Below are positions 1-8,894 of a DNA stretch of 64,000 bases, piece by piece (position 1 is the first letter of the stretch; each line of letters begins with the position of its first letter). Origin of the DNA: Novosphingobium indicum. GTDB lineage: Bacteria > Pseudomonadota > Alphaproteobacteria > Sphingomonadales > Sphingomonadaceae. Made by a program: the position numbers and the translations under genes. The stretch spans positions 42,630-106,629 of the forward strand of contig NZ_BMLK01000017.1 of the NCBI RefSeq assembly GCF_014645195.1. The letters are read 5' to 3'. The notes below the pieces were generated by a model that saw nothing but the letters and a program-made list of their open reading frames with translations, made no database searches and was not told where the DNA came from.

Positions 1-773
1 CCGGCGGCAGCGTGGGTATCGGCTTTGCCATACCCGCGGAGACCGCCGCCCCGATCGTGCAGAAGCTGATCAAGGGCGAAGCCATCGAGCGCGGCTATCT
101 GGGCGTGCGCATCCAGCCGCTGAACGACGATCTCGCCGACTCGCTGGGCCTGGAACGGAACAAGGGTGAATTCATCCAGGCCGTCGAACCCGACGGTGCC
201 GCCGCCAAGGCCGGCATCAAGGCCGGGGACGTCATCGTGAAGGTCGATGGCAAGGAAGTGAGCAAGGATCAGACTCTCTCCTACCTCATCGCCAATATCG
301 AGCCGGGCAGCCGCGTGCCGGTCGAACTGATCCGCAACGGCCGCAAGACCACCGTCACTGCCACTGTCGACAAGCGTCCGACCGAAGACCAACTTGCGCA
401 ATCGTTCTCGCAGGACGACAGCGACGACGACAATCCGTTCAACAATCCGCCGGCACAGCAGGAGCAGGGTTACATCGAGAAGGCCCTGGGCCTCTCGGTC
501 ACCGAATTGACGCCGCAGATCGCGCGTCAGCTCGGCGCCTCGGACAACACCAAGGGCGTTGTCGTCGTGGCCGTCGATCCGAGCTCGGATGCGGGCCAGA
601 AGGGCTTCTCGCGCGGCTTCATCATCCTGAACGCCAATGGACGCGATGTCAGCTCGGAAGCCGATCTCGAGGCTGCCATCAAGGCTGCCAAGGCAGACGA
701 CCGTGCGGCGGTACTGCTGCGCGTCCAGCCACGCGGCCAGTCTCCGATCTTCGTGCCGGTCCGCCTGCGCTGA
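1..773 (+). CDS. degP: DegP/HtrA-type periplasmic serine protease, C-terminal part
   Basis: This is the 3' end of a Do-family (S1C) periplasmic protease/chaperone; the 5' part lies outside the window. The open frame runs in from the left edge with GGSVGIGFAIP, which is the end of the trypsin-like domain in this family. Two PDZ-like regions follow, the first containing YLGVRIQPL and GIKAGDVIVKVDG, the second starting near GYIEKALGLSV and containing GVVVVAVDP. The two are joined by an acidic, Asp/Asn-rich linker. Two PDZ domains point to DegP/DegQ/MucD rather than the one-PDZ DegS. The catalytic triad cannot be checked. It converges on the PBP1A gene and the two share a strong terminator. Confidence 0.9.
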   Translation, partial: GGSVGIGFAIPAETAAPIVQKLIKGEAIERGYLGVRIQPLNDDLADSLGLERNKGEFIQAVEPDGAAAKAGIKAGDVIVKVDGKEVSKDQTLSYLIANIEPGSRVPVELIRNGRKTTVTATVDKRPTEDQLAQSFSQDDSDDDNPFNNPPAQQEQGYIEKALGLSVTELTPQIARQLGASDNTKGVVVVAVDPSSDAGQKGFSRGFIILNANGRDVSSEADLEAAIKAAKADDRAAVLLRVQPRGQSPIFVPVRLR

Positions 774-800
774 TCGCACGCGGATACCCGGGACAACGAA

Positions 801-837
801 AAGGCCCGCCGGTTCATCCCGGCGGGCCTTTTTCTTT
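801..837. terminator. Rho-independent terminator between convergent genes
   Basis: A perfect 12-bp stem has arms at 801-812 and 819-830 (aaggcccgccgg and its complement) and a 6-nt loop. It is followed by a T-rich run and preceded by an A-run, so it can work in both directions. It lies between the protease end and the PBP1A stop. Confidence 0.9.
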
Positions 838-866
838 GCCCTGACCTGCCCCTGCGGCAGCGCCGG

Positions 867-3077
867 TCAGAAGTTTCCGACCGGCGGCTGGCGTGTCGGC
901 GTGGCTGTCGGACGCGGTGCAGGCAGGATCGACTGCGGCGTGCCGACGCCCTGGCCCGGGCGTAATCCGGGATCCTGCGGACGGACGGCTGCAGGGCGGT
1001 TTTCGCCGGTCGCGCGGTTTAGGAAATCATCGCTGGCTGCTGGCGGCGGGCCATAATCCGGCACCTGCGGCGCGCCCGGTCCCGGCCCCGGCCCCACGGA
1101 GCCATCGTCATAGCGCGGCTGATCATCCGGTCGTGTGCCACCCGGCTCCACCAGATTGCCGTTCTCGTCGATATAGTAATAGTCGTCGGGGTTGCCCTGC
1201 AGATACTCGTCGTCCGGCTCGAGCTGCCATTCGGGCAGCTGCAGCTTGGTGTCGAACTCCTCGACCGGGCGCTTGGCGACGGCAACCTTCATGTAGTCGG
1301 CAAAGGCCCGCGCTGGCGCATGGCCGCCCGAAAGCCCGCCGACCCGCTTCGCATCGTCGCGGCCCATCCACACACCGGTGGTAATGCCGCTGGAGAAGCC
1401 GAGAAACCAGCCGTCCTTGTTGGAGCTGGTCGTGCCGGTCTTGCCCGCCACCGGACGCCCGATCTGGGCGGCACGGCCGGTACCGGTCGCCACCGTGGTC
1501 TGCAGAAGGTCGGTAATGCCGGCCGCCACGTAGTGCGGGACCAGAACCTGTCCCTGAACCGACTTGTGCTGATAGAGCACTTCGCCGTCGCTGGCCGTCA
1601 CCTTGGTGATACCATAGGGCTCCACAGAAGTGCCGCCCGCGGATACTGCCGCGAAGGCTCGCGTCATGTCGATCACCCGCACTTCGGAAGTGCCCAGCAC
1701 CATGGCGGGGCGGGTGTTGATCGGCGTGGTGATGCCGAAACGACGCGCCATGCTGGCGACCGTGCCGAAACCGACTTCATTGCCAAGCTGCGCAGCGACG
1801 GTATTCTTCGAATAGGCGAAGGCGGTACGCACGTCGATCTCGCCGGCATAGTTGCGGCCGGAATTCTGCGGGCTCCAGCCGTCGATCGTCACCGGCTCGT
1901 CGACCACGCGGTCGCTCGGCGTATAGCCCGCCTCAAGCGCGGCCATGTAGACGAAGAGCTTCCAGGCCGAGCCAGGCTGGCGCATCGCGTTCGTGGCGCG
2001 GTTATAGTTCGACGTCACGTAGTCGGTGCCTCCCACCATCGCCAAGACCGCACCGTCGCGATCGAGACTGACGAGCGCGCCTTGGGTGCCCGCCGGCACG
2101 TTGTTGTCGATTGCCGCCGTTGCCGCCTTCTGCATGGCGAGGTCGAGCGTGGTCCAGACCTCGATGGGTTCGTTGGTCTCGGGCAGCAGCATGTCGAGCT
2201 GGGGCAGCGCCCAGTCGGTGAAATAGCGGACCGAGTTCTGGCCCTTCTCCTTGGCGATCTTCACATCGGAAAGATCGATGTCCTGCGCTTCTGACTGCGA
2301 GATGACGCCGTTCTTGGCCATCAGGCCGAGCACCACCTGACCGCGATTGATCGAGGCCTGCACGTCGGCCGTGGGCGAATAGTTCGAAGGCGCCTTGACC
2401 AGACCCGCGATAATCGCTGCCTCGGCCGTCGAAAGCTCGGTTGCGGGATGGCCGAAGAACTTCCGGCTCGCCGCATCGATGCCGTAGGCGCCGCCGCCGA
2501 AGTAGACCTTGTTGAGATAGAGTTCGAGGATCTGGTCCTTGGAGAACTTGCGCTCCAGCGCCAGAGCCAGAACCGCCTCACGCGCCTTGCGGCCGAAGGT
2601 CTTCGAATTGTTCAGGAAGATATTGCGGGCAAGCTGCTGGGTGATCGTCGAGGCGCCCTCACGGAAAGCGCCCTTCTCCCAGCGCACCTTTACTGCGCGC
2701 AGCAGGCCGATCGGATCTATACCGAAGTGGTCGCGAAAACGCCGGTCCTCCACCGAGACCATGGCTTCCGTCATGATCTTGGGAATTTCGTTGTAGGTCA
2801 GCCATTTCCCATAGCTGGGTCCAAGCGACACCAGTTCCGTGCCGTCCCGCGCGCGCACGACGATCATCTGCCCGTTCTGGCTGCTCTTGAGCGCGCTGTA
2901 CTCGGGCAGTTCGCGTTCGGTGAAGAAGACCGCCGTCCCGAGGAAGATCGCACCCAGCAGAGCTAGCGCGAAGCCCCAGATAATCCCGGCACGCAGCGCC
3001 CGGCGCCAGAACGGCTTCTTCGCAGGTTGTCGGGAAGGACCGCTCGACTTGCGGCGCGGGCCGGAATTCTTGGCCAT
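867..3077 (-). CDS. mrcA: Penicillin-binding protein 1A (bifunctional transglycosylase/transpeptidase)
   Basis: A 736-aa class A PBP that polymerises and cross-links peptidoglycan at the inner membrane. A basic cytoplasmic tail is followed by one membrane segment at about residues 30-52. The GT51 domain shows EDRRF (E110 is the expected catalytic Glu) and TITQQLAR at 144-151. The transpeptidase domain shows SAWK at 370-373 (nucleophile S370), SKN at 423-425 and KTGTT at 546-550, so all three motifs are intact. The C-terminus is a long Pro/Gly/Asp-rich tail, probably disordered. The symbol follows family usage; ponA is also used. Confidence 0.93.
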   Translation of the reverse strand: MAKNSGPRRKSSGPSRQPAKKPFWRRALRAGIIWGFALALLGAIFLGTAVFFTERELPEYSALKSSQNGQMIVVRARDGTELVSLGPSYGKWLTYNEIPKIMTEAMVSVEDRRFRDHFGIDPIGLLRAVKVRWEKGAFREGASTITQQLARNIFLNNSKTFGRKAREAVLALALERKFSKDQILELYLNKVYFGGGAYGIDAASRKFFGHPATELSTAEAAIIAGLVKAPSNYSPTADVQASINRGQVVLGLMAKNGVISQSEAQDIDLSDVKIAKEKGQNSVRYFTDWALPQLDMLLPETNEPIEVWTTLDLAMQKAATAAIDNNVPAGTQGALVSLDRDGAVLAMVGGTDYVTSNYNRATNAMRQPGSAWKLFVYMAALEAGYTPSDRVVDEPVTIDGWSPQNSGRNYAGEIDVRTAFAYSKNTVAAQLGNEVGFGTVASMARRFGITTPINTRPAMVLGTSEVRVIDMTRAFAAVSAGGTSVEPYGITKVTASDGEVLYQHKSVQGQVLVPHYVAAGITDLLQTTVATGTGRAAQIGRPVAGKTGTTSSNKDGWFLGFSSGITTGVWMGRDDAKRVGGLSGGHAPARAFADYMKVAVAKRPVEEFDTKLQLPEWQLEPDDEYLQGNPDDYYYIDENGNLVEPGGTRPDDQPRYDDGSVGPGPGPGAPQVPDYGPPPAASDDFLNRATGENRPAAVRPQDPGLRPGQGVGTPQSILPAPRPTATPTRQPPVGNF

Positions 3078-3184
3078 GTGTTAGGTGCAAACCCCTCTTG
3101 CGGACAGACTGGTCCGATCGCTTCCTACATCTTGCATGGCGAATTGTAACGCGCGCTTAACAATGCGTCTGTGGAGCGCGCCGC

Positions 3185-3583
3185 CTATTCCTCGGGCTTG
3201 AATTCCAGCGAGGCGCTGTTGATGCAATAGCGCAGGCCCGTGGGTCCGGGGCCGTCGGGGAATACGTGTCCCAGATGCCCTTCGCACTTCGCGCAGGTCA
3301 CTTCGGTGCGGATCATGCCGTGAGACATGTCGCGGTGCTCGTCGACGGCTTCGCCTTCAACCGGTGCGGTGTAGCTCGGCCAGCCCGAGCCGGAATTGTA
3401 CTTCGTGTCCGAAGAGAACAGCGGCGCGCCGCACCCGGCGCAGTAGTACATGCCTTCCGCCTTGTTCTTCTCGTACTTGCCGGTGAACGCGCGCTCCGTG
3501 CCGCCTTCGCGCAGGACGTGATACTGCTCGGGGCTGAGCTTTTCGCGCCACTCGGCATCGGTGAGGTTGAGTTTTTCGGTCAT
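3185..3583 (-). CDS. msrB: Peptide-methionine (R)-S-oxide reductase MsrB
   Basis: A 132-aa MsrB that reduces methionine-R-sulfoxide in proteins using thioredoxin. The structural zinc site is complete: C48/C51 (CAGC) and C97/C100 (CAKC). The resolving-end motif RYCINSASL carries the catalytic C120. There is no signal peptide, so it is cytosolic. The ATG at 3583 is chosen because aaggagaag sits just upstream and the family begins near [11 protein letters not shown]; the frame stays open further upstream without family similarity. Confidence 0.95.
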   Translation of the reverse strand: MTEKLNLTDAEWREKLSPEQYHVLREGGTERAFTGKYEKNKAEGMYYCAGCGAPLFSSDTKYNSGSGWPSYTAPVEGEAVDEHRDMSHGMIRTEVTCAKCEGHLGHVFPDGPGPTGLRYCINSASLEFKPEE

Positions 3584-3751
3584 CGCATGCTTCTCCTTGG
3601 CCAAAGATATGGCTGCTTGTCGCAGTCTTTTCCAGTCCGGCTGGCTGTCCCTTTCGGGATGAAAGGCCCCGCCCACCGCTATCTTCCGGGAACCGCGCGA
3701 CCGCAGGGTCCGTTGCATAGAGTGTAACGAACACAGGAAGGAGACCTTCCC

Positions 3752-3991
3752 ATGGACATAACCCTCGCCGCTTCCCTGCTAGCGCTGCTGGCTGTCGCCT
3801 CGATGGGCGCCGGCATCTGGCTGCTGCTTCACCTCACCGCACTGACAGCCGCCTTCCGCGGCCACGCCGACCTCGTGGCCTCGCCCCGCCAGCCGCGGGC
3901 CTCGCGCACGCAGGTTCTTGCTGCCTTGGCCATATTCAATATCGGCTGGATCGGCAGCCTCGTGATCTGGTCGATCGCCATCGGCGCCTGA
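3752..3991 (+). CDS. Small two-span membrane protein, unknown function
   Basis: A 79-aa protein with two hydrophobic segments (about residues 5-30 and 55-78) around a short polar loop containing [11 protein letters not shown]. The ATG follows an aggaaggag ribosome site. I recognise no family. It lies divergently from msrB and converges on the dienelactone hydrolase gene. Confidence 0.6.
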   Translation: MDITLAASLLALLAVASMGAGIWLLLHLTALTAAFRGHADLVASPRQPRASRTQVLAALAIFNIGWIGSLVIWSIAIGA

Positions 3992-4030
3992 CTCCAGTCG
4001 CGAAACCGCCAACCCGCGCAAGCGGGCTGC

Positions 4031-4906
4031 CTAGAGCCCGGAAAACAGTTCCAGCATTTCCTTCCATGCCTTGTCGGCGGCATTGGGATCGTAAGCGGGC
4101 GAATCCGGCACGCACCAGCCGTGGTCGGCCGGATAGACCTCGACCACTGCAGCTCGGTCGGCGGCTTCGGCGGCCTTGCGCAGTTCGGTTTTCTGCTCGG
4201 GCTGTCGCTCGTCGTCGTTGCGCGCGATGGCAAAGAGGAAGCTCGCCTGGGTCTTGCCGAGAATGCGATGCGGGCTGTCAGGCGCATCGCTCACCAGCCC
4301 TGCACCGTGGAACGATGCCGCAGCTTTTACTCGCGTGGGAACGGCTACAGCGGCCCGCACCGTGAAGGGGCCGCCCATGCAATAGCCGTTGCTGCCGATA
4401 CCGCGCTGCTTGTCGACCTGATCCTGCTGGTCGAGGAATGCAGCGAAAGCCTTTGAATCGCGGGTAATCGCTTCCGGATCGAGCAGTTCGCGCATCGGCA
4501 TGATCTTCTCGCGGCCCTCGGGCGTCCGGAACTCCGAAAAGCTTTCCATCACCGGGGCCGGGCTCGACCGGTAGTACTGATTGACCACGAGAACGGCATA
4601 CCCCTCTGCCGCAAGGCTGCGCGCCATGACCTTGAAGGCATCGCGCAGGCCCGCGATGTCCGGCCACATGATCACGCCCGGATGAGCGCCCTTGGCAGGA
4701 TGGACGAAGAAGGCATCACATACGCCATCGGCCGTGGTGATCGTGACCATGTTCTCTGTCACGTCACTGCCGCCATCGGCCTTTACCCCGCCGGAACAGC
4801 TGGCGAGCGCCATTCCGGCAGCCCCGAGCGCCGTGAATTCGCGTCGGTTGATGCCGCGCCGCGCGAGATTCTGATCTTCAGCCTGAGCGGTAAATTCGTC
4901 GCACAT
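4031..4906 (-). CDS. Dienelactone hydrolase family protein, Tat-exported lipoprotein-like
   Basis: A 291-aa alpha/beta hydrolase of the dienelactone hydrolase family. The expected Cys-Asp-His triad is visible: C176 in GYCMGG, Asp around 231-232 in RNDDE and H262 in DHGWC. The N-terminus has a twin-arginine-like signal (INRREF, then a hydrophobic stretch) ending in MALASC, a possible lipobox at C37. Export to the periplasm is therefore likely, which differs from classical cytosolic ClcD. The ATG at 4906 has ggagg 8 nt upstream. The substrate is unknown and no catabolic genes lie beside it. Confidence 0.85.
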   Translation of the reverse strand: MCDEFTAQAEDQNLARRGINRREFTALGAAGMALASCSGGVKADGGSDVTENMVTITTADGVCDAFFVHPAKGAHPGVIMWPDIAGLRDAFKVMARSLAAEGYAVLVVNQYYRSSPAPVMESFSEFRTPEGREKIMPMRELLDPEAITRDSKAFAAFLDQQDQVDKQRGIGSNGYCMGGPFTVRAAVAVPTRVKAAASFHGAGLVSDAPDSPHRILGKTQASFLFAIARNDDERQPEQKTELRKAAEAADRAAVVEVYPADHGWCVPDSPAYDPNAADKAWKEMLELFSGL

Positions 4907-5006
4907 ACAGGGACCTCCGGTCTTGTCCTGAGCTGGGAGAAGGCTAGCGTTCCATGAACCCGCTGGCGAGGGCGGAGTTGCACGCGGCAGTGAGGGCACA
5001 GCAGAA

Positions 5007-5462
5007 ATAACCGATCCGGACGACATCGCCTGCTGGCAGCGTATCGACGCGGGCCTTACCACCTCGGGCCGTCTCACCCGGGAAGACCCCACCAGACTGG
5101 CCGATCTCGGGGTGAAGCACGTCATCAATCTCGCCCTCGCGGATTCGCCGGGGGCATTGCCAGACGAAGCAGCCGCGATGGCAGCGGCACAGCTCGACTA
5201 CGTCCACATCCCGGTGCCATTCGATACGCCCGGCGAATCGCATTTCGACGCTTTCGCAAAGGCCATGGCCAAGGCCGCCGGCGAGCCCGTTCACGTCCAT
5301 TGCATCATGAACTGGCGTGTCTCTGCCTTCGTCTATCGGTGGAACCGGCTGTGCGGCATGGATCAGGAAAAGGCGCGAGCGCTGATGCACGTGCAATGGG
5401 ATCCCGCCTCCAGCGAGCACAAGGATGCCGCAGCCTGGGCAGCGTTCGTAAACCGCGCCTGA
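5007..5462 (+). CDS. Dual-specificity/tyrosine phosphatase-like protein (start uncertain)
   Basis: A small protein with a phosphatase-like P-loop region, PVHVHCIMNWRVSAF, matching the short bacterial PTP-like family (beta-lactamase-hydrolase-like). The Cys and Arg of HCxxNxR are present. The first standard start in frame is GTG at 5112, giving 116 aa. Coding similarity clearly begins earlier, at ATA 5007, reading ITDPDDIACWQRIDAG then LTTSGRLTREDP, which is the N-terminus expected of the family. There is no ATG, GTG or TTG between the in-frame stop at 4929 and 5112. Either ATA is used as a start (gaggg lies about 10 nt upstream) or the short form is made. The substrate is unknown. Confidence 0.7.
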   Translation: MTDPDDIACWQRIDAGLTTSGRLTREDPTRLADLGVKHVINLALADSPGALPDEAAAMAAAQLDYVHIPVPFDTPGESHFDAFAKAMAKAAGEPVHVHCIMNWRVSAFVYRWNRLCGMDQEKARALMHVQWDPASSEHKDAAAWAAFVNRA

Positions 5463-5538
5463 GCGATCCTCCGGGTGTCTCGCCCGATGGACACCAGCCG
5501 GGGCTTGCGCCACGCTGGGTGTCAGAGGGAGAGGATAA

Positions 5539-6291
5539 ATGGATTTCACCGCAGAGCACGTCGTCATCACCGGAGCCTCCAGCGGGATCGGCCTTGCCAC
5601 TGCGCGGAGGATCGCCGCACTCGGCGGCACAGTGACCATGATCGCCCGCCGCGCCGACGTTCTGGAACGCGAGGCCGAAGCCATCGGCCCGGCAGCACAG
5701 TGGATCGCAGCCGACGTCGGCGACCAGCCCCGGATCACGGCGGCCATGGACGAGGCGATCGAGCGTTCCGGCCCCATAGACGGGCTGTTCCTCAACGCCG
5801 GGATCGAAGGCATGTTCGCCCCGACGCCCGATTATACCGACGAAGCCTTCGAAGCGGTGATGCGCGTTAACGTGTCCTCGCTGTTCTGGACCTTGCGCCA
5901 CGTGCTCCCGGCCATGACTGAACGGCGCAAGGGCGCCATTGTCGTCACCGGCAGCCTTGCGGCGGAAACGGGCATGGTCGGAAATGTCGGCTATCTTGCC
6001 AGCAAGCATGCCGCGCTCGGCATCGCGCGCGCCATCGCCATGGAAGCCGCGCCGCACGGCGTACGCTGCAACGTCATCAATCCCGGCTTCATCGATACGC
6101 CGATCCTCGGCGAGGTGCCCGACAGCTTCAAGGCACAGATGGCCGGTCGTGTTCCGCAAAAGCGCATCGGCACGCCAGAGGAAGCCGCCAACGTCGCGGC
6201 CTTTCTGCTGTCCGGCGATGCCAGCCATGTAACGGCGCAAAGCCTTGCCGTGGATGGCGGGCTGCTCGGGACACTCATGATCGAAAGCTGA
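5539..6291 (+). CDS. SDR-family NAD(P)-dependent oxidoreductase
   Basis: A 250-aa classical short-chain dehydrogenase. The cofactor motif TGASSGIG is at 11-18 and NAG at 86-88. The catalytic Ser139, Tyr152 and Lys156 (YLASK) are all present. The C-terminal VDGG motif is also typical. The ATG has gagagga just upstream. The alcohol or ketone substrate cannot be told from sequence. It stands alone, convergent with the GGDEF gene downstream. Confidence 0.88.
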   Translation: MDFTAEHVVITGASSGIGLATARRIAALGGTVTMIARRADVLEREAEAIGPAAQWIAADVGDQPRITAAMDEAIERSGPIDGLFLNAGIEGMFAPTPDYTDEAFEAVMRVNVSSLFWTLRHVLPAMTERRKGAIVVTGSLAAETGMVGNVGYLASKHAALGIARAIAMEAAPHGVRCNVINPGFIDTPILGEVPDSFKAQMAGRVPQKRIGTPEEAANVAAFLLSGDASHVTAQSLAVDGGLLGTLMIES

Positions 6292-6318
6292 CGAACAGCC
6301 CCGATCCGACGCACGTCA

Positions 6319-7374
6319 TTAGGCAGCGACGATCCGGTTGCGCCCCTGCTCCTTGGCGGCATAGAGCGCGACGTCCGCAGCCTTGAGTGCCTCGCGGGGG
6401 GATTTGTAAGCAAAGACATCTGCGACACCCCCGGAAAAAGTGATCTGCCCGATCGGCTCGTCGGTACGGCGGTTGATGAAGTTGCGTTGGGAAAAGGCCT
6501 CGCGCACCTCGTCGAGCTGCTGACAGGCTTCCTTCTTACCCGAGCCGCGGAACAGCATGACGAATTCCTCGCCGCCATGGCGGGCGACGTGGCAATTGTC
6601 GCCGCTGATCTTGGCCAGCGAAGAAGCGATAGCCTGGATCACGCGGTCGCCGGTATCGTGCCCGTGCGTATCGTTGATGCTCTTGAAGTTATCGATGTCG
6701 CAAAATGCCACGCTGAGCGCGTCAAGCGATGCCTGCGCCTCGCGATAGTGCTGATCGATAAGCGATTCGAACGCGCGGCGGTTGGGCAGTCCGGTCAGGT
6801 GATCGTGATCGGCATCGCGGCGGGCCTTGGCGAGATTCGACCGCAATGTCGCGGCCTCTCGCTCACTTCGGTGCATTTCCTGTTCGAGATGCTTGGTACG
6901 TTCAAGCATCGCCCTCGCCAGTTCGGCGAGATTGAGGATTTCCGCCTGTTCCTCGGCCTCGCTGGCCTTGTCGACGTGAACCTGCATTTCGCTGTTGTAT
7001 TGCGCGGCGGTCGCGCGCGCGTTGCGACTGGTCGTCGCGAAAGTTTCGAGCGAGCGTTCGAGCTTGTCGGCCATGCGCTCGACCGCATCCTCGCCATGTC
7101 GGCACTGTTCGTCGAGCCAGGCCTGGGTGACCGGCTGCCCTGCCGCACGACGTTCCGTCACCCGCCGCGCCAGTTCCGCGTCATGCCCGGAACAGATCCC
7201 GAAAGCGGCCGACAGGTTCTCCTCGGAGATTTCGAGATCGTTGCCGAGCAGGAAATGGCCGATGTCGTCCATCAACTGCTGGCGCGCGAGATCACGGGCA
7301 TTCAGACCCGTCGCCGTATCGCTGCTGTCATTCTGCTGCGGCTTTGCGCCAGAAAACAAGCTCTTGAACACCAA
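6319..7374 (-). CDS. GGDEF diguanylate cyclase
   Basis: A 351-aa cytosolic protein that should make cyclic di-GMP. The N-terminal ~170 residues are helical and probably coiled-coil, with no recognisable sensor domain or membrane span. The GGDEF domain begins at DHLTGLPNRRAF (~191), contains FCDIDNFK (225-232) and has an intact active-site GGEEF at 267-271. The RxxD inhibitory site expected just before it is absent (Cys at the Asp position), so product inhibition by that route is unlikely. Confidence 0.9.
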   Translation of the reverse strand: MVFKSLFSGAKPQQNDSSDTATGLNARDLARQQLMDDIGHFLLGNDLEISEENLSAAFGICSGHDAELARRVTERRAAGQPVTQAWLDEQCRHGEDAVERMADKLERSLETFATTSRNARATAAQYNSEMQVHVDKASEAEEQAEILNLAELARAMLERTKHLEQEMHRSEREAATLRSNLAKARRDADHDHLTGLPNRRAFESLIDQHYREAQASLDALSVAFCDIDNFKSINDTHGHDTGDRVIQAIASSLAKISGDNCHVARHGGEEFVMLFRGSGKKEACQQLDEVREAFSQRNFINRRTDEPIGQITFSGGVADVFAYKSPREALKAADVALYAAKEQGRNRIVAA

Positions 7375-7557
7375 CTACCTGCCCCCGAAATGTCGCCCCG
7401 GCGCCCTCTGCGCAATCGATTGCAATTTGCTTACGTCATCACCGTTGCCGTGTACATTTGCCCAATATCGATAGGACATCCAATCCATCGCGGCCAAGAC
7501 CTTCCATGACCATCGGCAAATCTGAAAGTCAAACACGCAAAAGCGTCTAGTGCAATC

Positions 7558-7959
7558 TCAGCCCTCGGCAAAATTGAGTTCCAGGTTCACAGCATTGGGA
7601 TCGGCAACGAAAATCTGCCGAAGGCCGAGGTGCTGCAAATCGTTCACTCGATAGTCCACGCCCATCTCCTCCAGCTTGGCCTTCGTTTCCTCGAACCCGG
7701 AACACCGAAAAGCCACATGGTGGACAGCATTGGTGGATTCGCCCGGATCGTAGCCTTCGTAGCGATCCATCTGCGGATCCTTCCAGACGAGGTGGACGAT
7801 CGCATTGCCATGTGAATCGCGCATCCACGCGCCCTTGAACCCCTTGCTGATCGCCGGGTTCTCCGTGCGGGTAAGTCCCATCAGGCGCTCGTAGAATTGT
7901 GCTGTCCTGTCGAGATTGTCGGTCAGAACGTTGACGTGATCGATTCCGCTGACATGCAT
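7558..7959 (-). CDS. VOC (glyoxalase/extradiol dioxygenase-like) family protein
   Basis: A 133-aa vicinal-oxygen-chelate fold protein. It shows the family start GIDHVNVLTDNLDRTAQFYE, with H8 as a likely metal ligand, an internal HHVAF and a final NLELNF whose Glu would complete the metal site. The ATG follows gggagagaagc. It is the third gene in a same-strand set after the monooxygenase and purU, with about 70 bp from purU. The substrate is unknown. Confidence 0.85.
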   Translation of the reverse strand: MHVSGIDHVNVLTDNLDRTAQFYERLMGLTRTENPAISKGFKGAWMRDSHGNAIVHLVWKDPQMDRYEGYDPGESTNAVHHVAFRCSGFEETKAKLEEMGVDYRVNDLQHLGLRQIFVADPNAVNLELNFAEG

Positions 7960-8028
7960 GCTTCTCTCCCTCGTGTGCAGCCAGCTTCGTCTATCCCCGG
8001 ACGGCGCGCAAGCGCTGCGAGCAGCTCC

Positions 8029-8883
8029 TCAACTCTTGAACACCACCGTCCGGCTGCCATTGAGAAGAACGCGGTCCTCGAGGTGGAGCCGCACCGCTTC
8101 GGCCAGCACGCGCCGCTCGATATCGCGCCCCTTGCGAACCATGTCCTCGGGCGTATCGGCATGGGTCACCGCCTCGACGTCCTGATGGATGATCGGCCCC
8201 TCGTCGAGATCGGCCGTCACGTAGTGCGCCGTCGCCCCGATCATCTTCACGCCGCGCGCATGGGCCTGATGATAGGGCTTGGCACCCTTGAAGCCGGGCA
8301 GGAACGAGTGGTGGATGTTGATGCACCGACCCGACAGGAACGATGCCATGTCATCGGACAGGATCTGCATGTAGCGCGCCAGCACGACCAGCTCGGCGCG
8401 GGTGTCCTCCACCAGCTTGCGGACCTGCGCTTCCTGCTGGGCCTTGGTTTCCTTCGTCACCGGCAGGTGATGGAACGGGATGTCGCCGATCATCGGCGTG
8501 CCGATGGCCTCGCGCGGATGGTTGCTGACAATGCCCACCACATCCATGGCGATCTCGCCTATGCGATGGCGGTAGAGCAGATCGGCAAGGCAATGGTCGA
8601 ACTTGCTGACCATCAACAGCACCCGCCGGGGCCGGTCCCGCCGCAGCATCGACCAGGCCATCTGGTATTCGTGCGCGATCGGACCGAAGCCTTCGCGGAT
8701 TTCCTCGCGGTCCGCCACACCCGGATCGAACGCGACGCGCATGAAGAACTTGTCTTCCGCGAGATCGTTGAACTGCTGCGCCTCGATGATATTGCCGCCC
8801 ATCTGGGCGAGGTACCCCGTCACGCGCGCAACGATGCCCGGACGATCGGCGCACGACAGGGCCAGGATCAGCGGTTCCGGCAA
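8029..8883 (-). CDS. purU: Formyltetrahydrofolate deformylase PurU
   Basis: A 284-aa enzyme hydrolysing 10-formyl-THF to formate and THF. An N-terminal ACT domain starts at [17 protein letters not shown]. The formyltransferase-like catalytic domain contains N189-I-H191 in [11 protein letters not shown] and D227 in ADLDEGP, which match the expected Asn/His/Asp set. I start it at TTG 8883, which has gaggag just upstream and gives the family length; the frame upstream is low-complexity Arg-rich read-through of the neighbour. It begins 11 nt after the monooxygenase stop, so the two are probably co-translated. Confidence 0.92.
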   Translation of the reverse strand: MPEPLILALSCADRPGIVARVTGYLAQMGGNIIEAQQFNDLAEDKFFMRVAFDPGVADREEIREGFGPIAHEYQMAWSMLRRDRPRRVLLMVSKFDHCLADLLYRHRIGEIAMDVVGIVSNHPREAIGTPMIGDIPFHHLPVTKETKAQQEAQVRKLVEDTRAELVVLARYMQILSDDMASFLSGRCINIHHSFLPGFKGAKPYHQAHARGVKMIGATAHYVTADLDEGPIIHQDVEAVTHADTPEDMVRKGRDIERRVLAEAVRLHLEDRVLLNGSRTVVFKS

Positions 8884-8894
8884 GGCCCGTCTCC

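Noticed and set aside
4954..5010. Short 18-codon frame starting ATG 4954 before the phosphatase-like gene
   Set aside because: It ends at a taa just before the conserved region and is out of frame with it. A frameshift would be needed to join them, and an ATA start is simpler.
6319..7374. Product-inhibition (RxxD) site in the single-domain GGDEF protein
   Set aside because: The position six residues before GGEEF is Cys, not Asp, and no Arg is in place.
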